64,000 bases of DNA, taken from positions 248,001 through 312,000 of the forward strand of contig JBCCWS010000002.1 in NCBI GenBank assembly GCA_039193195.1. Reading direction: 5' to 3'. This document shows, piece after piece, positions 37,590-47,885 of the stretch. The position numbers were made by a program, and so were the translations under genes. The DNA is from Pseudomonadota bacterium. Its GTDB lineage: Bacteria; Pseudomonadota; Gammaproteobacteria; Steroidobacterales; JBCBZW01. The stretch's first letter is position 1. Each line of letters begins with the position of its first letter. Under the pieces are notes generated by a model, which was given only the letters and a program-made list of their open reading frames with translations, was not told the origin of the DNA and made no database searches.

Positions 37590-39122
37590 GTGCGCCGCCC
37601 TTCCCGAGTACCGAGTGAGATTCCCGCCGTGTTCGACGAGATGTTCAACCAAGCGCCCGATCACGTGCGGCCGCCCTACGCAGCTGTGAAGCGTTGGTTG
37701 GATGCGGTGGACGGCGCCGCTCTTTGCGCCCGTCAGCGCGAGGCGGAATCTGTTTTCCGTCGCCTTGGAATAAGCTTCGCGGTGCACGGTCCCGGGGCGG
37801 CGGAAGATCACGAGCAGCCGGTACCCTTCGATGTGTTGCCACGCGTGTTCTCCGCACAGGAATGGCGGCCGCTTGAAGACGGCCTGAAGCAACGTGCCAG
37901 GGCGATCAATGCGTTTCTCGCCGACGCCTACGGCGAACAGGAGATTGTGGCCGCGGGTGTGCTCCCTAGCGAGGTGATCACCGGCTGTCGGGCGTGGCGC
38001 CCGCAGCTGCGCGGGGTGTGGGCGCCAGGCGGCGCTCACGCCCACGTGGTAGCGATCGATGTCGCTCGCCTGGATGAATCACGCTTCGTCGTGGTGGAGG
38101 ACAACTGCCGAATTCCCTCCGGTGTGTCGTACATGCTCGAAGACCGTGAGACGATGACTCAGCTGTTCCCTGATCTGATCCATCGCTCCGGGGCACGTCG
38201 GATCGACGACTATCCCCGACGCCTACATGATCTCCTAGCTGACTGTCGACCGGCGCACGCGTCGGATCGCGAGTCCGTTACCGTTGTGCTCACCCCAGGC
38301 GCTGGCAATAGTGCTTACTACGAGCATTTTTACCTGGCCGACCAGATGGGTGTGGAACTCGTGGAAGGGGCGGACCTGCACGTCGAAGGCGGGCAGGTGT
38401 GGGTTCGCACGACGGCAGGCCCGCAAGCGGTTGACGTCATCTATCGCCGTATCGGCGACGACTACTTGGATCCGCTCGCAGGGAAACGCGATTCCCTGAT
38501 TGGCGTACCCGGTCTGATGCAGGCCTACCGCGAGGGGCGGGTGAGCATCGTCAACGCGCCAGGCTGTGGCCTGGCGGACGACAAGTCCGTCTTTCCCTTT
38601 GTCCCCGAGATGATTCGCTTTTACCTGGGAGAAGAGCCGCTGCTGGAGAGCGCCGCGACCTGGCGGTGCTCTGAGCCGGACGCGCTCGCCTACGTGCTTG
38701 ACCACCTCGCCGAGCTTGTGATCAAACCGGTCGACGGTGCCGGTGCCGAAGGAGTGGTGGTAGGGCCCCAGGCCGACGAGCTGCTGCTCGACACCGTCGG
38801 GTCGCGCCTGCGCGCGGCGCCAGCGGCGTACATTGCACAAGAGACCTTGCCCCTATCGCGTTGCCCGCGACTGCTGGCACCGGTGCGCAATGAGGCGCAC
38901 GAGACAGACGCGGATATCGCCTTGCCCCTGGGCGGCAAGCCCGATGAGCAACCTCAGTTCGAGTCACGTCACGTAGACTTCCGCGGCTATGTCCTGTGTT
39001 CGTCCAGCACCATCGACGTGTTGCCCGGCGGCCTCACCCGCGTCGCCCAGGACGATAGATCGTTGATCGTGAATACCCGCACGGGAGGCGGCGTGAAGGA
39101 TACGTGGGTGCTGCGAGAATGA
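37590..39122 (+). CDS. Circularly permuted ATP-grasp ligase, copy 2
   Basis: This is a protein of up to 510 residues, from the same family as copy 1 but clearly diverged. It keeps 'VVEDNCRIPSGVSYMLEDRE', 'LTPGAGNSAYYEHFYLADQM', 'NAPGCGLADDKSVFPFVPEM' and the nucleotide-binding segment 'LVIKPVDGAGAEGVVVGPQA'. In that last segment the ESGGYG loop of copy 1 is replaced by GAGAEG. An extra stretch near 425-450 ('ALPLGGKPDEQPQF') is absent from copy 1. The start is uncertain: GTG at 37590, GTG at 37629 and ATG at 37641 are all possible, and the family N-terminus fits 37629 best. It heads the plus-strand set. Confidence 0.9.
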   Translation: MRRPSRVPSEIPAVFDEMFNQAPDHVRPPYAAVKRWLDAVDGAALCARQREAESVFRRLGISFAVHGPGAAEDHEQPVPFDVLPRVFSAQEWRPLEDGLKQRARAINAFLADAYGEQEIVAAGVLPSEVITGCRAWRPQLRGVWAPGGAHAHVVAIDVARLDESRFVVVEDNCRIPSGVSYMLEDRETMTQLFPDLIHRSGARRIDDYPRRLHDLLADCRPAHASDRESVTVVLTPGAGNSAYYEHFYLADQMGVELVEGADLHVEGGQVWVRTTAGPQAVDVIYRRIGDDYLDPLAGKRDSLIGVPGLMQAYREGRVSIVNAPGCGLADDKSVFPFVPEMIRFYLGEEPLLESAATWRCSEPDALAYVLDHLAELVIKPVDGAGAEGVVVGPQADELLLDTVGSRLRAAPAAYIAQETLPLSRCPRLLAPVRNEAHETDADIALPLGGKPDEQPQFESRHVDFRGYVLCSSSTIDVLPGGLTRVAQDDRSLIVNTRTGGGVKDTWVLRE

Positions 39123-39147
39123 GCGGATTCTCCATAGCTAATAAGAA

Positions 39148-40134
39148 ATGTTAGGTAGAGCGGCCGATGCCTTGTACTGGATGGGTCGCTACGTGGAGCG
39201 AGCCGACAATCTCGCGCGCCTGATCGACGTCGGGCGTCGCACGGCGGTGGCACCAAGCCCGCAAGCGAGCGACTGGGAAGACATCATTCGTTCCTCTGGC
39301 TGCGCCGAGCCCTTCTTCGCGCGCTACGACCAGGCAAACCGCGATACGGTCGTCCAGTTTCTGCTCTATGCCGATGACAGCGACTGCAGTATCCGAAGCT
39401 GCCTGAGCCTGGCGCGCAACAACGCGCGCGTCGTGCGCACCTCGCTCACGGCCGAGATGTGGGAAGTGATCGATGGTGCCTGGCGCACGGTGCAACGCTG
39501 GGATCACCAGCGCCGCCGCAGCGAAGAGCTGCGCGCAACCTTAAGTTGGATCAAGCGCCGCTGTGCGCTGTTTCGCGGGGTTACCGAGTCTACGGTGCTG
39601 CGCCACGAGGGCTACGACTTTCTCAACCTCGGCACCTACCTGGAACGGGCCGACTGCACGGCGCGCATCCTCGACGTACGGCACACAGCCTTGGACAGTA
39701 GTCTGGGGGCTGACGGCGACTCGCTGCGCACGGTGGAGGCAGGCGCTCGCCACCATTGGATCGCCATCCTGCGCGCCTCAAGTTCCGTGCGCGCCTATCA
39801 CTGGGCCTACCGCAGCGACTACCGCCCTGACCATATCGTGGATCTCCTGGTGCTTAACGCCTACTGCTCCCGCTCGCTGGGTCACTGCCTAGAAGCGGCC
39901 AGCGAGCGCCTGGAGCGCCTAGCACGCATCTACGCGCGCCGCCTCGAGTGCCACACCTTGAGTCGCGGCCTACTGGACGAGCTCCGCGGCGACGGCCTGG
40001 CCGGCGAGCTCACCGACAACCTCCACGGCTTCCTCTCGGACTTCATCGCGCGCAACAACGCCCTGTCCAATCAGATCGCCCTCGACTACCATTTCTCGCC
40101 CCCGCTGAGGCGGGCCGCCACGGCAGCGGGCTAG
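39148..40134 (+). CDS. Alpha-E domain protein, copy 2
   Basis: This is a 328-residue helical protein. The family signature is at the N-terminus, 'LGRAADALYWMGRYVERADN', with 'YDFLNLGTYLERADCTARIL' in the middle. It is slightly longer than copy 1, and low similarity outside the signatures suggests an old duplication or separate acquisition. It is 25 bp after ATP-grasp copy 2 and 47 bp before the Anbu gene, so the three form an operon. Confidence 0.9.
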   Translation: MLGRAADALYWMGRYVERADNLARLIDVGRRTAVAPSPQASDWEDIIRSSGCAEPFFARYDQANRDTVVQFLLYADDSDCSIRSCLSLARNNARVVRTSLTAEMWEVIDGAWRTVQRWDHQRRRSEELRATLSWIKRRCALFRGVTESTVLRHEGYDFLNLGTYLERADCTARILDVRHTALDSSLGADGDSLRTVEAGARHHWIAILRASSSVRAYHWAYRSDYRPDHIVDLLVLNAYCSRSLGHCLEAASERLERLARIYARRLECHTLSRGLLDELRGDGLAGELTDNLHGFLSDFIARNNALSNQIALDYHFSPPLRRAATAAG

Positions 40135-40181
40135 ACTGTCCGCGTCGACCTGGAACCGACGCCAGCGAGGACCCTGGGACC

Positions 40182-40910
40182 ATGACGTATTGCGTAGCGC
40201 TGCGCCTGAACGCCGGCCTGGTAATGCTATCCGACACGCGCACCAACGCCGGCGTGGATGACATCGCCAAGTTCCGCAAGATGTTCGCCTGGAACGTGCC
40301 GGGCGAGCGCGCCTTCGTCTTAATGACGGCGGGCAACCTGGCGATCACCCAGTCGGTGATCTCCCTGCTGCAGGAGCGTATCGACAACGACGACGGCAAC
40401 GGCCATCTCTACAGTGCTCGCAGTGTGTATCGCATGGCAGAGCTGATCGGCGATGCTATGCGCGAGGTGCAGGAACGGTTTGGACCGGGCTTGCGAGCGA
40501 TGAACGAGTCGACGCTCGCCTCCATCGTCCTCGCAGGGCAAATCGAGGGCGGGGAGCCACGCCTGTTCATGATCTACGCCGCGGGGAACTTCATCGAGGC
40601 GACCGAGGACACGCCGTTCTTCCAGATCGGATCGCACAGGTATGGCAAGCCCATTCTAGACCGGGTGATCGAGCCGGAAACCACCTTGAATGACGGCATT
40701 ACGGCGGCGCTCTTGAGCATGGACTCCACCTTGCGTTCGGACTTGACCGTCGGGATGCCTCTGGACCTCGCCGTATTACCTAACGGAGCCTTTGAGTTTT
40801 CCATCCATCGCCGCATCGAGAGCGACGACCCGAGCTTCCGCGCCCTGAGCGACGCGTGGTCCATGGCGATCCGCGACGCTTTCGTGAAGATGCGCGAGAT
40901 CCCCAAGTAG
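40182..40910 (+). CDS. Anbu-type proteasome-like peptidase
   Basis: This is a 242-residue Ntn-hydrolase of the Anbu (ancestral beta-subunit, bacterial proteasome homologue) family. The N-terminus is 'MTYCVALRLNAGLVMLSDTR'. Removal of Met exposes the nucleophile Thr; Asp18 in 'LSDTRTNAG' and Lys33 in 'FRKMF' complete the active site as in HslV and proteasome beta subunits. Known Anbu proteins assemble into open rings, and their natural substrates are unknown. The ATG at 40182 is chosen because it places Thr at position 2; the frame is open from 39948, but that part is out-of-frame alpha-E coding sequence. It ends the plus-strand set of ATP-grasp, alpha-E, Anbu. Confidence 0.93.
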   Translation: MTYCVALRLNAGLVMLSDTRTNAGVDDIAKFRKMFAWNVPGERAFVLMTAGNLAITQSVISLLQERIDNDDGNGHLYSARSVYRMAELIGDAMREVQERFGPGLRAMNESTLASIVLAGQIEGGEPRLFMIYAAGNFIEATEDTPFFQIGSHRYGKPILDRVIEPETTLNDGITAALLSMDSTLRSDLTVGMPLDLAVLPNGAFEFSIHRRIESDDPSFRALSDAWSMAIRDAFVKMREIPK

Positions 40911-40914
40911 CGCT

Positions 40915-41604
40915 GTGAATGAGGCAGCCGGGATGCAGAAGATCGGTGATGTCGACCGCTGTGAGATAAGAGATTCATTGAGTGAAGGGATTGCCGCGCT
41001 CGGCCTCACCGCGATCAAGCCAGCGACGGATGCGCTGATCGACTACCTGGCGCTACTGCATCGCTGGAATCGCGCTTACAACCTCACTGGCGTGCGCGGC
41101 CCCCGGGAGATGGTCAGTCGCCACCTGCTGGACAGCCTGGCGATCCAGCCGCACCTTACCGGCGAGCGCATCTTGGACGTCGGCACGGGGGCGGGCATGC
41201 CGGGCATGATCCTGGCCTTGGCGTTCCCCGACTCGCTGCACGCGACCCTGCTGGATCCCGCCGCTAAGCGCATCCGCTTCCTGCACGAGGTGCAGCTTCG
41301 CCTCAAACCGCTTAACGTGGCGCTGGTCCGCGCGCGGGTCGAGGAGGCTGAGCTGGCGCCCGGCACCTTCGGTACGGTCACCTGCCGCGCGTTTAGCAGC
41401 CTCGCCCAGTTCGTCACGTCCAGTGCGCATCTGGTGGCGAGCGACGGGTGCCTGCTGGCGATGAAGGGTGAGCGCGCCGCTGAGGAAATCGCTGCGTTGT
41501 CCCCGCCTTGGCGCGAGCGAGCCGAGGTGATCGCGCTCGATGTGCCCGGGCTGGCGGCCCAGCGCTACCTGGTGCGCTTGGCGATGCCAGCCTCGGTGAC
41601 CTGA
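40915..41604 (+). CDS. rsmG: 16S rRNA (guanine-527-N7)-methyltransferase RsmG (GidB)
   Basis: This is a 229-residue SAM-dependent methyltransferase. The SAM motif is 'ILDVGTGAGMPGMILALAFP', preceded by 'YNLTGVRGPREMVSRHLLDS' and followed by 'DPAAKRIRFLHEV'. It methylates G527 of 16S rRNA. The start is either GTG at 40915, only 4 bp after the Anbu stop, or ATG at 40933. Its usual upstream neighbour mnmG is 13.4 kb away. parA follows after 49 bp. Confidence 0.95.
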   Translation: MNEAAGMQKIGDVDRCEIRDSLSEGIAALGLTAIKPATDALIDYLALLHRWNRAYNLTGVRGPREMVSRHLLDSLAIQPHLTGERILDVGTGAGMPGMILALAFPDSLHATLLDPAAKRIRFLHEVQLRLKPLNVALVRARVEEAELAPGTFGTVTCRAFSSLAQFVTSSAHLVASDGCLLAMKGERAAEEIAALSPPWRERAEVIALDVPGLAAQRYLVRLAMPASVT

Positions 41605-41653
41605 TGCGGTGACGGGCGCCACGGCACGGCGAAGCATGCGACACTGATGCGCT

Positions 41654-42496
41654 ATGAGCAGAATCGTCGCCATCGCCAACCAGAAGGGCGGGGTCGGGAA
41701 AACCACCACCTCGGTCAACCTCGCCGCGAGCCTGGCGGACGTGGGCGCACGCGTGCTGTTGATCGACCTGGACGCCCAGGGCAACGCTACCATGGGCTGC
41801 GGCATCGACAAGCACGACCTCGACCATTCAGTGACCGACGTGCTGACCCGCGAGGCCGCGGCAGCACAAGCGATCCAGCGCGTAGAAGAGTTCGGCTTCG
41901 ACGTCATGCCGTCCAACGACGATCTCACCCTCGCCGATGTCTCGCTCCTGCGCGAGGGTGGGGGCGAGGACACCCTGGCCAAGGCCCTGGCCGAGGTCAG
42001 CGAGCGCTATGACTTCATGCTGATCGACTGCCCGCCGGCCCTGAGCATGCTCACGGTGAACGCCCTCTCGGCGGCCACCGGCGTGATCATCCCGATGCAG
42101 TGCGAGTACTATGCGCTCGAAGGGCTCACGGCCCTGATCAATTCCATCGAGCGGATCCGCCAGGCGGTGAATCCGCAGCTGCGGATCCAGGGCATTCTTC
42201 GCACCATGTTCGACCCACGTAACAACCTGGCCAACGACGTTTCCGGGCAGCTGGCCCTGCATTTCGGCGATCGCCTCTACAGCACCGCGATCCCGCGCAA
42301 CGTGCGCCTGGCCGAGGCGCCAAGTTTTGGCCGTCCGGTGCTCTTCTACGATCCCCAGTCCCGCGGCGCCCTAGCCTACCGCGCCCTGGCTGACGAGGTG
42401 TTGCAGCAGGCTGGCTTGCAAGCGATGCCGACGGCGGCCGCGGCGAGCCCTGAGCCGACGCCGGCCGACGTTCAATCCGGGGGGAGCCAGCCATGA
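41654..42496 (+). CDS. parA: Chromosome partitioning ATPase ParA
   Basis: This is a 280-residue Walker-type ATPase with the deviant Walker A 'IANQKGGVGKTTTSVNLAA' near residue 8 and 'LLIDLDAQGNATMGCGI'. It has 'LIDCPPALSMLTVNALSAA'. There is no N-terminal HTH, so it is a chromosomal (Soj-type) ParA. It moves ParB-parS complexes and so the origin. It overlaps parB by 4 bp (ATGA). The partner parS sites are at 14152 and 14761. Confidence 0.96.
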   Translation: MSRIVAIANQKGGVGKTTTSVNLAASLADVGARVLLIDLDAQGNATMGCGIDKHDLDHSVTDVLTREAAAAQAIQRVEEFGFDVMPSNDDLTLADVSLLREGGGEDTLAKALAEVSERYDFMLIDCPPALSMLTVNALSAATGVIIPMQCEYYALEGLTALINSIERIRQAVNPQLRIQGILRTMFDPRNNLANDVSGQLALHFGDRLYSTAIPRNVRLAEAPSFGRPVLFYDPQSRGALAYRALADEVLQQAGLQAMPTAAAASPEPTPADVQSGGSQP

Positions 42497-43431
42497 GTGC
42501 CAAGCGACGAGGTCTCGGCCGCGGCTTGGACGCCCTGCTCGGCGATTCCGCCACGCGCAAGGCGCCACCCGTGAGCGACGCCGGTGACGCGCCGGCGCCC
42601 GCGCCTGCAGCGACACAGTCCGATCAGGGCGAGCGTGTCGAGCAGCTCGGCGTAGAGCGTTTGCAGCGCGGCGAGTACCAGCCTCGCTCGGATATGCGCA
42701 AGGAGTCCCTGGAGGAGCTGGCTGCCTCGATCGCCAAGCAGGGCATCATGCAGCCGATCGTCGCGCGCCCGATCAGCGGCAAGGGCGCGAACGCGCGCTA
42801 CGAGATCATCGCTGGCGAGCGCCGCTGGCGCGCCGCCCAGCTCGCCGGTTTGTCCAAGGTGCCTGTGATCATCCGCCAGGTGCCGGACGAAACGGCCCTC
42901 GCGATGGCACTGATCGAGAACATCCAGCGCGAGAACCTCAATCCGCTCGAAGAAGCACGCGCGCTTATCCGCTTAGTGGATGAGTTTGGTCTCACCCACG
43001 CGGAAGCTGCCGAGGCCGTTAGCCGCTCTCGCGCCGCCGTCTCCAATCTCTTGCGCCTGTTAGATTTAGACGACGCGGTGAAGGAGCGCTTGGAACGGCG
43101 CGAGCTCGAGATGGGCCACGCCCGCGCCCTACTGCCCCTGTCGGGGCGCGAGCAGGCGCGGGTGGCGGCGCAGGTGGTGGAAGGCCGTCTCTCCGTGCGG
43201 CAAGCGGAGCAGTTGGTGCGCCAGGTGCAGAAGGCGGCAGCCGCCGCCGAGGCGGGCGCCAAGGCGAACGAGCACGAGGGCGATCGTGACATCGCCCGCC
43301 TAGAGGAAGAGTTGAGCGAGCAGCTTGGCGCCGCCGTCAAGATTCGTCACTCGGCAAAGGGCCGAGGCTCACTCAGCATCGCCTACAACAGCCTCGACGA
43401 GCTCGAAGGCATCCTCGACCACATCAAGTAG
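42493..43431 (+). CDS. parB: Chromosome partitioning protein ParB
   Basis: This is a 312-residue parS-binding CTPase clamp. After the typical start '[16 protein letters not shown]' comes an Ala/Pro-rich linker (about 18-45), the ParB/Srx domain with '[13 protein letters not shown]' and '[20 protein letters not shown]', and the helix-turn-helix region '[20 protein letters not shown]'. The C-terminal dimer domain ends '[12 protein letters not shown]'. It is coupled to parA by an ATGA overlap and converges on the S46 peptidase. Confidence 0.96.
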   Translation: MSAKRRGLGRGLDALLGDSATRKAPPVSDAGDAPAPAPAATQSDQGERVEQLGVERLQRGEYQPRSDMRKESLEELAASIAKQGIMQPIVARPISGKGANARYEIIAGERRWRAAQLAGLSKVPVIIRQVPDETALAMALIENIQRENLNPLEEARALIRLVDEFGLTHAEAAEAVSRSRAAVSNLLRLLDLDDAVKERLERRELEMGHARALLPLSGREQARVAAQVVEGRLSVRQAEQLVRQVQKAAAAAEAGAKANEHEGDRDIARLEEELSEQLGAAVKIRHSAKGRGSLSIAYNSLDELEGILDHIK

Positions 43432-43443
43432 ACCGCCCCACGC

Positions 43444-45507
43444 CTAAGGGACGACCGTGAGCTCCTTCAGTAGGTGCTCGGCGCCGTACACTTTCTCCAA
43501 GGCCTCGAGCATGATTGCCGTGTCCACGCCCACGGTGCGGTTGGTCGTCTCATCGAACCAGAAATCGCCCGCGATGGAGTGGATGTTGCCGTCGAAGGCG
43601 AGGCCCACTAGGCGGCCGTCGGCCGCGATGATCGGACTGCCCGAGTTGCCCCCGGTGATGTCGGTGGTTGCCACGAAGTTAAAGCGCGTGTCGTCGGCTA
43701 ATCGCTCGCGGGCACCCTCCCAGGAGGCGGGTAGTAGGAAGGGCCGCTCCCCCGTGGCGCGCTCGAAGAGCCGTGCCGTGCGAGTGAAAGGGCCGATCGT
43801 CTCGCCGCGTTCCTCCCAGCTCTGCACCGCGCCGTACGTCGCGCGCAGGGTGAAGGTTGCGTCAGGGTAGGTGTCCGTGCCGTATGCGGCGAAGCGCGCG
43901 TCGGCCAGCATCTCCGTACCGCGTACCTGGGGCGCCTCTACGTCGGTCTCGTAGCGCTCGCGCAGGGCGCGTGCCTTGGGTTCGATGCGCCGCGCCAGCG
44001 CGATCATCGGATCGTCGCTCGCGTCGATGGCCTCTCGACCGTCCACCCACAGTGCCTTTCGCACCTCGGGATCACCGAGCTTGGAACCGTCGACGAGGGA
44101 CTGCGCTAAGGACTCGGGCGAGGCGCTCCCCAGAATGAGCTTCACGTACTCGCTGTCGGGGCCAAGACTCTCCCGTAGCTTAGCTAGGGAAAATCGTAGG
44201 CGGAGCTTCTCGTAGTCGGTATTGATTGGCCGCGCCGCCAGCAGGCGTTGCTCCCTTTGAGGCAGGGCGGCCTCGGTGAATTCGCGATAGCGTTCGGTGT
44301 TGGGTTTCTCCCGTTCGATGGAGGCGCGGACCAGCGTGCGGGCATAGCCGTACAAATCACCCTGCAGGCCTGCCGCATATTCGATGTACAGATGCTCATC
44401 ATGAATGTTGCGGTACGCGGTAATCGCCTCCTCGATGAGCGTCCAGGCCTCACCGTAGGCTTCGCGCAGTTTGGGGTCGTCGTCGACGGCCTTGCGCAGA
44501 GCGTTTTCGGCATCGACCTTGCGCGCCATGTTCTCGCTGTCGAGAAGGGCGCGCAGAGCGTTGCGACGCACCTTCAAGCCGTTTTCGATGCCGAGGATGC
44601 GCTGCTGCACCGTGCGGGCGGCCTCATCGCTCGTCAGAGCCCACTCCAGCATGCGCCCGCGCAGCTCCGAATAGCGCTCGATAAATGCGGGGTATTCCAC
44701 CTCGCGCAGCATCGCGAGCTCCGCGACGGTGAGGGACCTGGAGGTGCTGCCCGGGTGGCCGGTGATGATCACCGGGTCACCGCCTTCGGGACCGGTCGCA
44801 CGCCAAGCGAGATAATTAGGTGTTTTGGCTGGGTTGCCGTCGGCGTCGTAGACCCGTAGGAAGGACATGTCCAGGCACCAGCGGGGGAAGTTGAAGTTGT
44901 CCGGGTCGCCTCCGAAGGCACCGATGTCGAGTTCCGGCGCGAAGGCCAAGCGCACATCGTCATAGCGCTGGTAGCTGTAGATGAAGTACTGGCCGCCGTT
45001 GTAGAGGGTCACGGCCTCGCAGCGAAGGTTGCTGGCATCGTCACTGCATGCGCTCTCCAGCGCCGTTAGCTTGGCCTTTCGTGCGTCGTTCGCCTGAGCG
45101 TCCGGAAGGTCGGCGGCGGCCGCGCGGATCTGCTCGGTGACGTTCTCGTAGTTCACCAGAACGGACACCTGCTGGCCTGGGCAGCGCAGCTCCTCCTCGC
45201 GGCTGGCGGCGAGAAAGCCCTCGTCGGAGAGATTCCGCTCTGCGCTGGAGAGATTGCGCACACAGCCCCACACGCAGTGGTTATTGGTCAGCACCAGACC
45301 GTCGCCGGAGGCGAAGGAGCCGGTGCAGCCGTTCTCGAGGCGCGCGGTGGCCAGGCGCGCATCGCGCAGCCAGGCATCGTCGATCTGCACCCCGTAGCGC
45401 TCGGCTACGGCCTGACTCGGGAAGTTGTCCAAGGTCCACATGCCTTCGTCGGCGAGGCTCAGGGCGGGCAGCGTGAGGACGACAAGGGCAGCGCGTGACG
45501 CGTACAT
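43444..45507 (-). CDS. S46 family dipeptidyl-peptidase (DPP7/DPP11 type), secreted
   Basis: This is a 687-residue serine exopeptidase. The ATG at 45507 has a GGAG 6 bases upstream and opens a signal peptide ('ASRAALVVLTLPALSLA'); the open frame further upstream is not family-like. S46 signatures are 'EGMWTLDNFP' at the mature start, catalytic His77 in 'LVLTNNHCVWGCV', 'IGAFGGDPDNFNFPRWCLDM' (acid region) and the nucleophile Ser in 'TGGNSGSPIIAADGRL'. These enzymes cut dipeptides from peptide N-termini in the periplasm or outside. Whether it prefers hydrophobic (DPP7) or acidic (DPP11) residues cannot be decided here. It is divergent from the atp operon. Confidence 0.92.
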   Translation of the reverse strand: MYASRAALVVLTLPALSLADEGMWTLDNFPSQAVAERYGVQIDDAWLRDARLATARLENGCTGSFASGDGLVLTNNHCVWGCVRNLSSAERNLSDEGFLAASREEELRCPGQQVSVLVNYENVTEQIRAAAADLPDAQANDARKAKLTALESACSDDASNLRCEAVTLYNGGQYFIYSYQRYDDVRLAFAPELDIGAFGGDPDNFNFPRWCLDMSFLRVYDADGNPAKTPNYLAWRATGPEGGDPVIITGHPGSTSRSLTVAELAMLREVEYPAFIERYSELRGRMLEWALTSDEAARTVQQRILGIENGLKVRRNALRALLDSENMARKVDAENALRKAVDDDPKLREAYGEAWTLIEEAITAYRNIHDEHLYIEYAAGLQGDLYGYARTLVRASIEREKPNTERYREFTEAALPQREQRLLAARPINTDYEKLRLRFSLAKLRESLGPDSEYVKLILGSASPESLAQSLVDGSKLGDPEVRKALWVDGREAIDASDDPMIALARRIEPKARALRERYETDVEAPQVRGTEMLADARFAAYGTDTYPDATFTLRATYGAVQSWEERGETIGPFTRTARLFERATGERPFLLPASWEGARERLADDTRFNFVATTDITGGNSGSPIIAADGRLVGLAFDGNIHSIAGDFWFDETTNRTVGVDTAIMLEALEKVYGAEHLLKELTVVP

Positions 45508-46154
45508 GCGAGGCTCCAGGGAGAATTGGGAGCGGCAAGGATAGTGGCTCGTCGGGAGTGGCACACCCCTATCTCCGCGCTGATCTCCGTGTCGCGATAG
45601 CTGGCGGCGGGGTTTACGGCCGGTCTGCGGCTCGCAGCAGGCTGCGCCGGGCGAGTTGCGTTGCGTGCAGACCGTTGTTGCGCACAACACTGCTGCCGCC
45701 GGTCCGGGAACCCGGTCTTTGCGCATGCGATGTGTCTGCCCCAGCGCGGTGTGGGCCGGGCCATGCGGGCGAGTTCTGTCACCCGCCGAGCGCGTTCGAC
45801 CTTCGTAAGACCCTGGAAATCTGAGGGACACCGGGTGACGGCCATGAGCGAGCTCTAGCGCTCATTCCGGCGCCGCTGAGCGGCTTGCGGCAAACACCTA
45901 CAGCGCGGTGACGCACCGCGACGAATTGCTGTTGTGGGAGTCCAGACCGCTCTCTATAATGCCGTCGCCCCGGTAGGGGTCTGGAGCCATTTCGCTCCGC
46001 CTACGTACCGGAACGGCTGCGATGATGCGATAAAAATGACGCTTCCTGCGGCAGACGAGCCCATTTCGGTTTCGCGCGATGCGTCCCGAACGGCTTGCCG
46101 TCGGTTCCCGCGCCAGGGAGGCGCCTCGCAGCCAACAGTTCTCAGCAGCACGCC
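45508..46154. other. Intergenic region between the S46 peptidase and the atp operon
   Basis: This 647 bp stretch separates two divergent units. I find no convincing gene; the open frames in it have no family features. It holds a promoter at 45932 and, 11 bp before it, a perfect 7 bp palindrome CGCGGTG-ACG-CACCGCG (45904-45920) that could be an operator. There is also a small GCCGC-TGA-GCGGC hairpin (45872-45884). The peptidase promoter must lie in the left part but is not evident. Confidence 0.6.
45932..45960 (+). promoter_or_regulatory. Sigma-70 promoter of the atp operon
   Basis: TTGTGG (45932-45937) and a perfect TATAAT (45955-45960) are separated by exactly 17 bp. Transcription would start near 45967, leaving a leader of about 190 bases before atpI. 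Confidence 0.75.
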
Positions 46155-47380
<1,226 letters not shown>

Positions 47381-47440
47381 CTTCATTTCCCGCGATCCTC
47401 GGCGAAACGAGGCTCGCATCGACCGTATAACTTGATCTGA

Positions 47441-47716
<276 letters not shown>

Positions 47717-47885
47717 GCCCGCGGCACTTTTGGCCGGGGCGAGCGCGCTTGAGGGCTGCAGGATCCGAGAGGGCCTGCGCCTGACCCGGGAGGGTCGAGG
47801 GCATCGCTCCGGAGGGAGCCGCGACTGAGGTCCTAGCGATCTCGCCGTCGCGTCCTTCGGGTCATTGCGCAGTGGAGAACACAAC

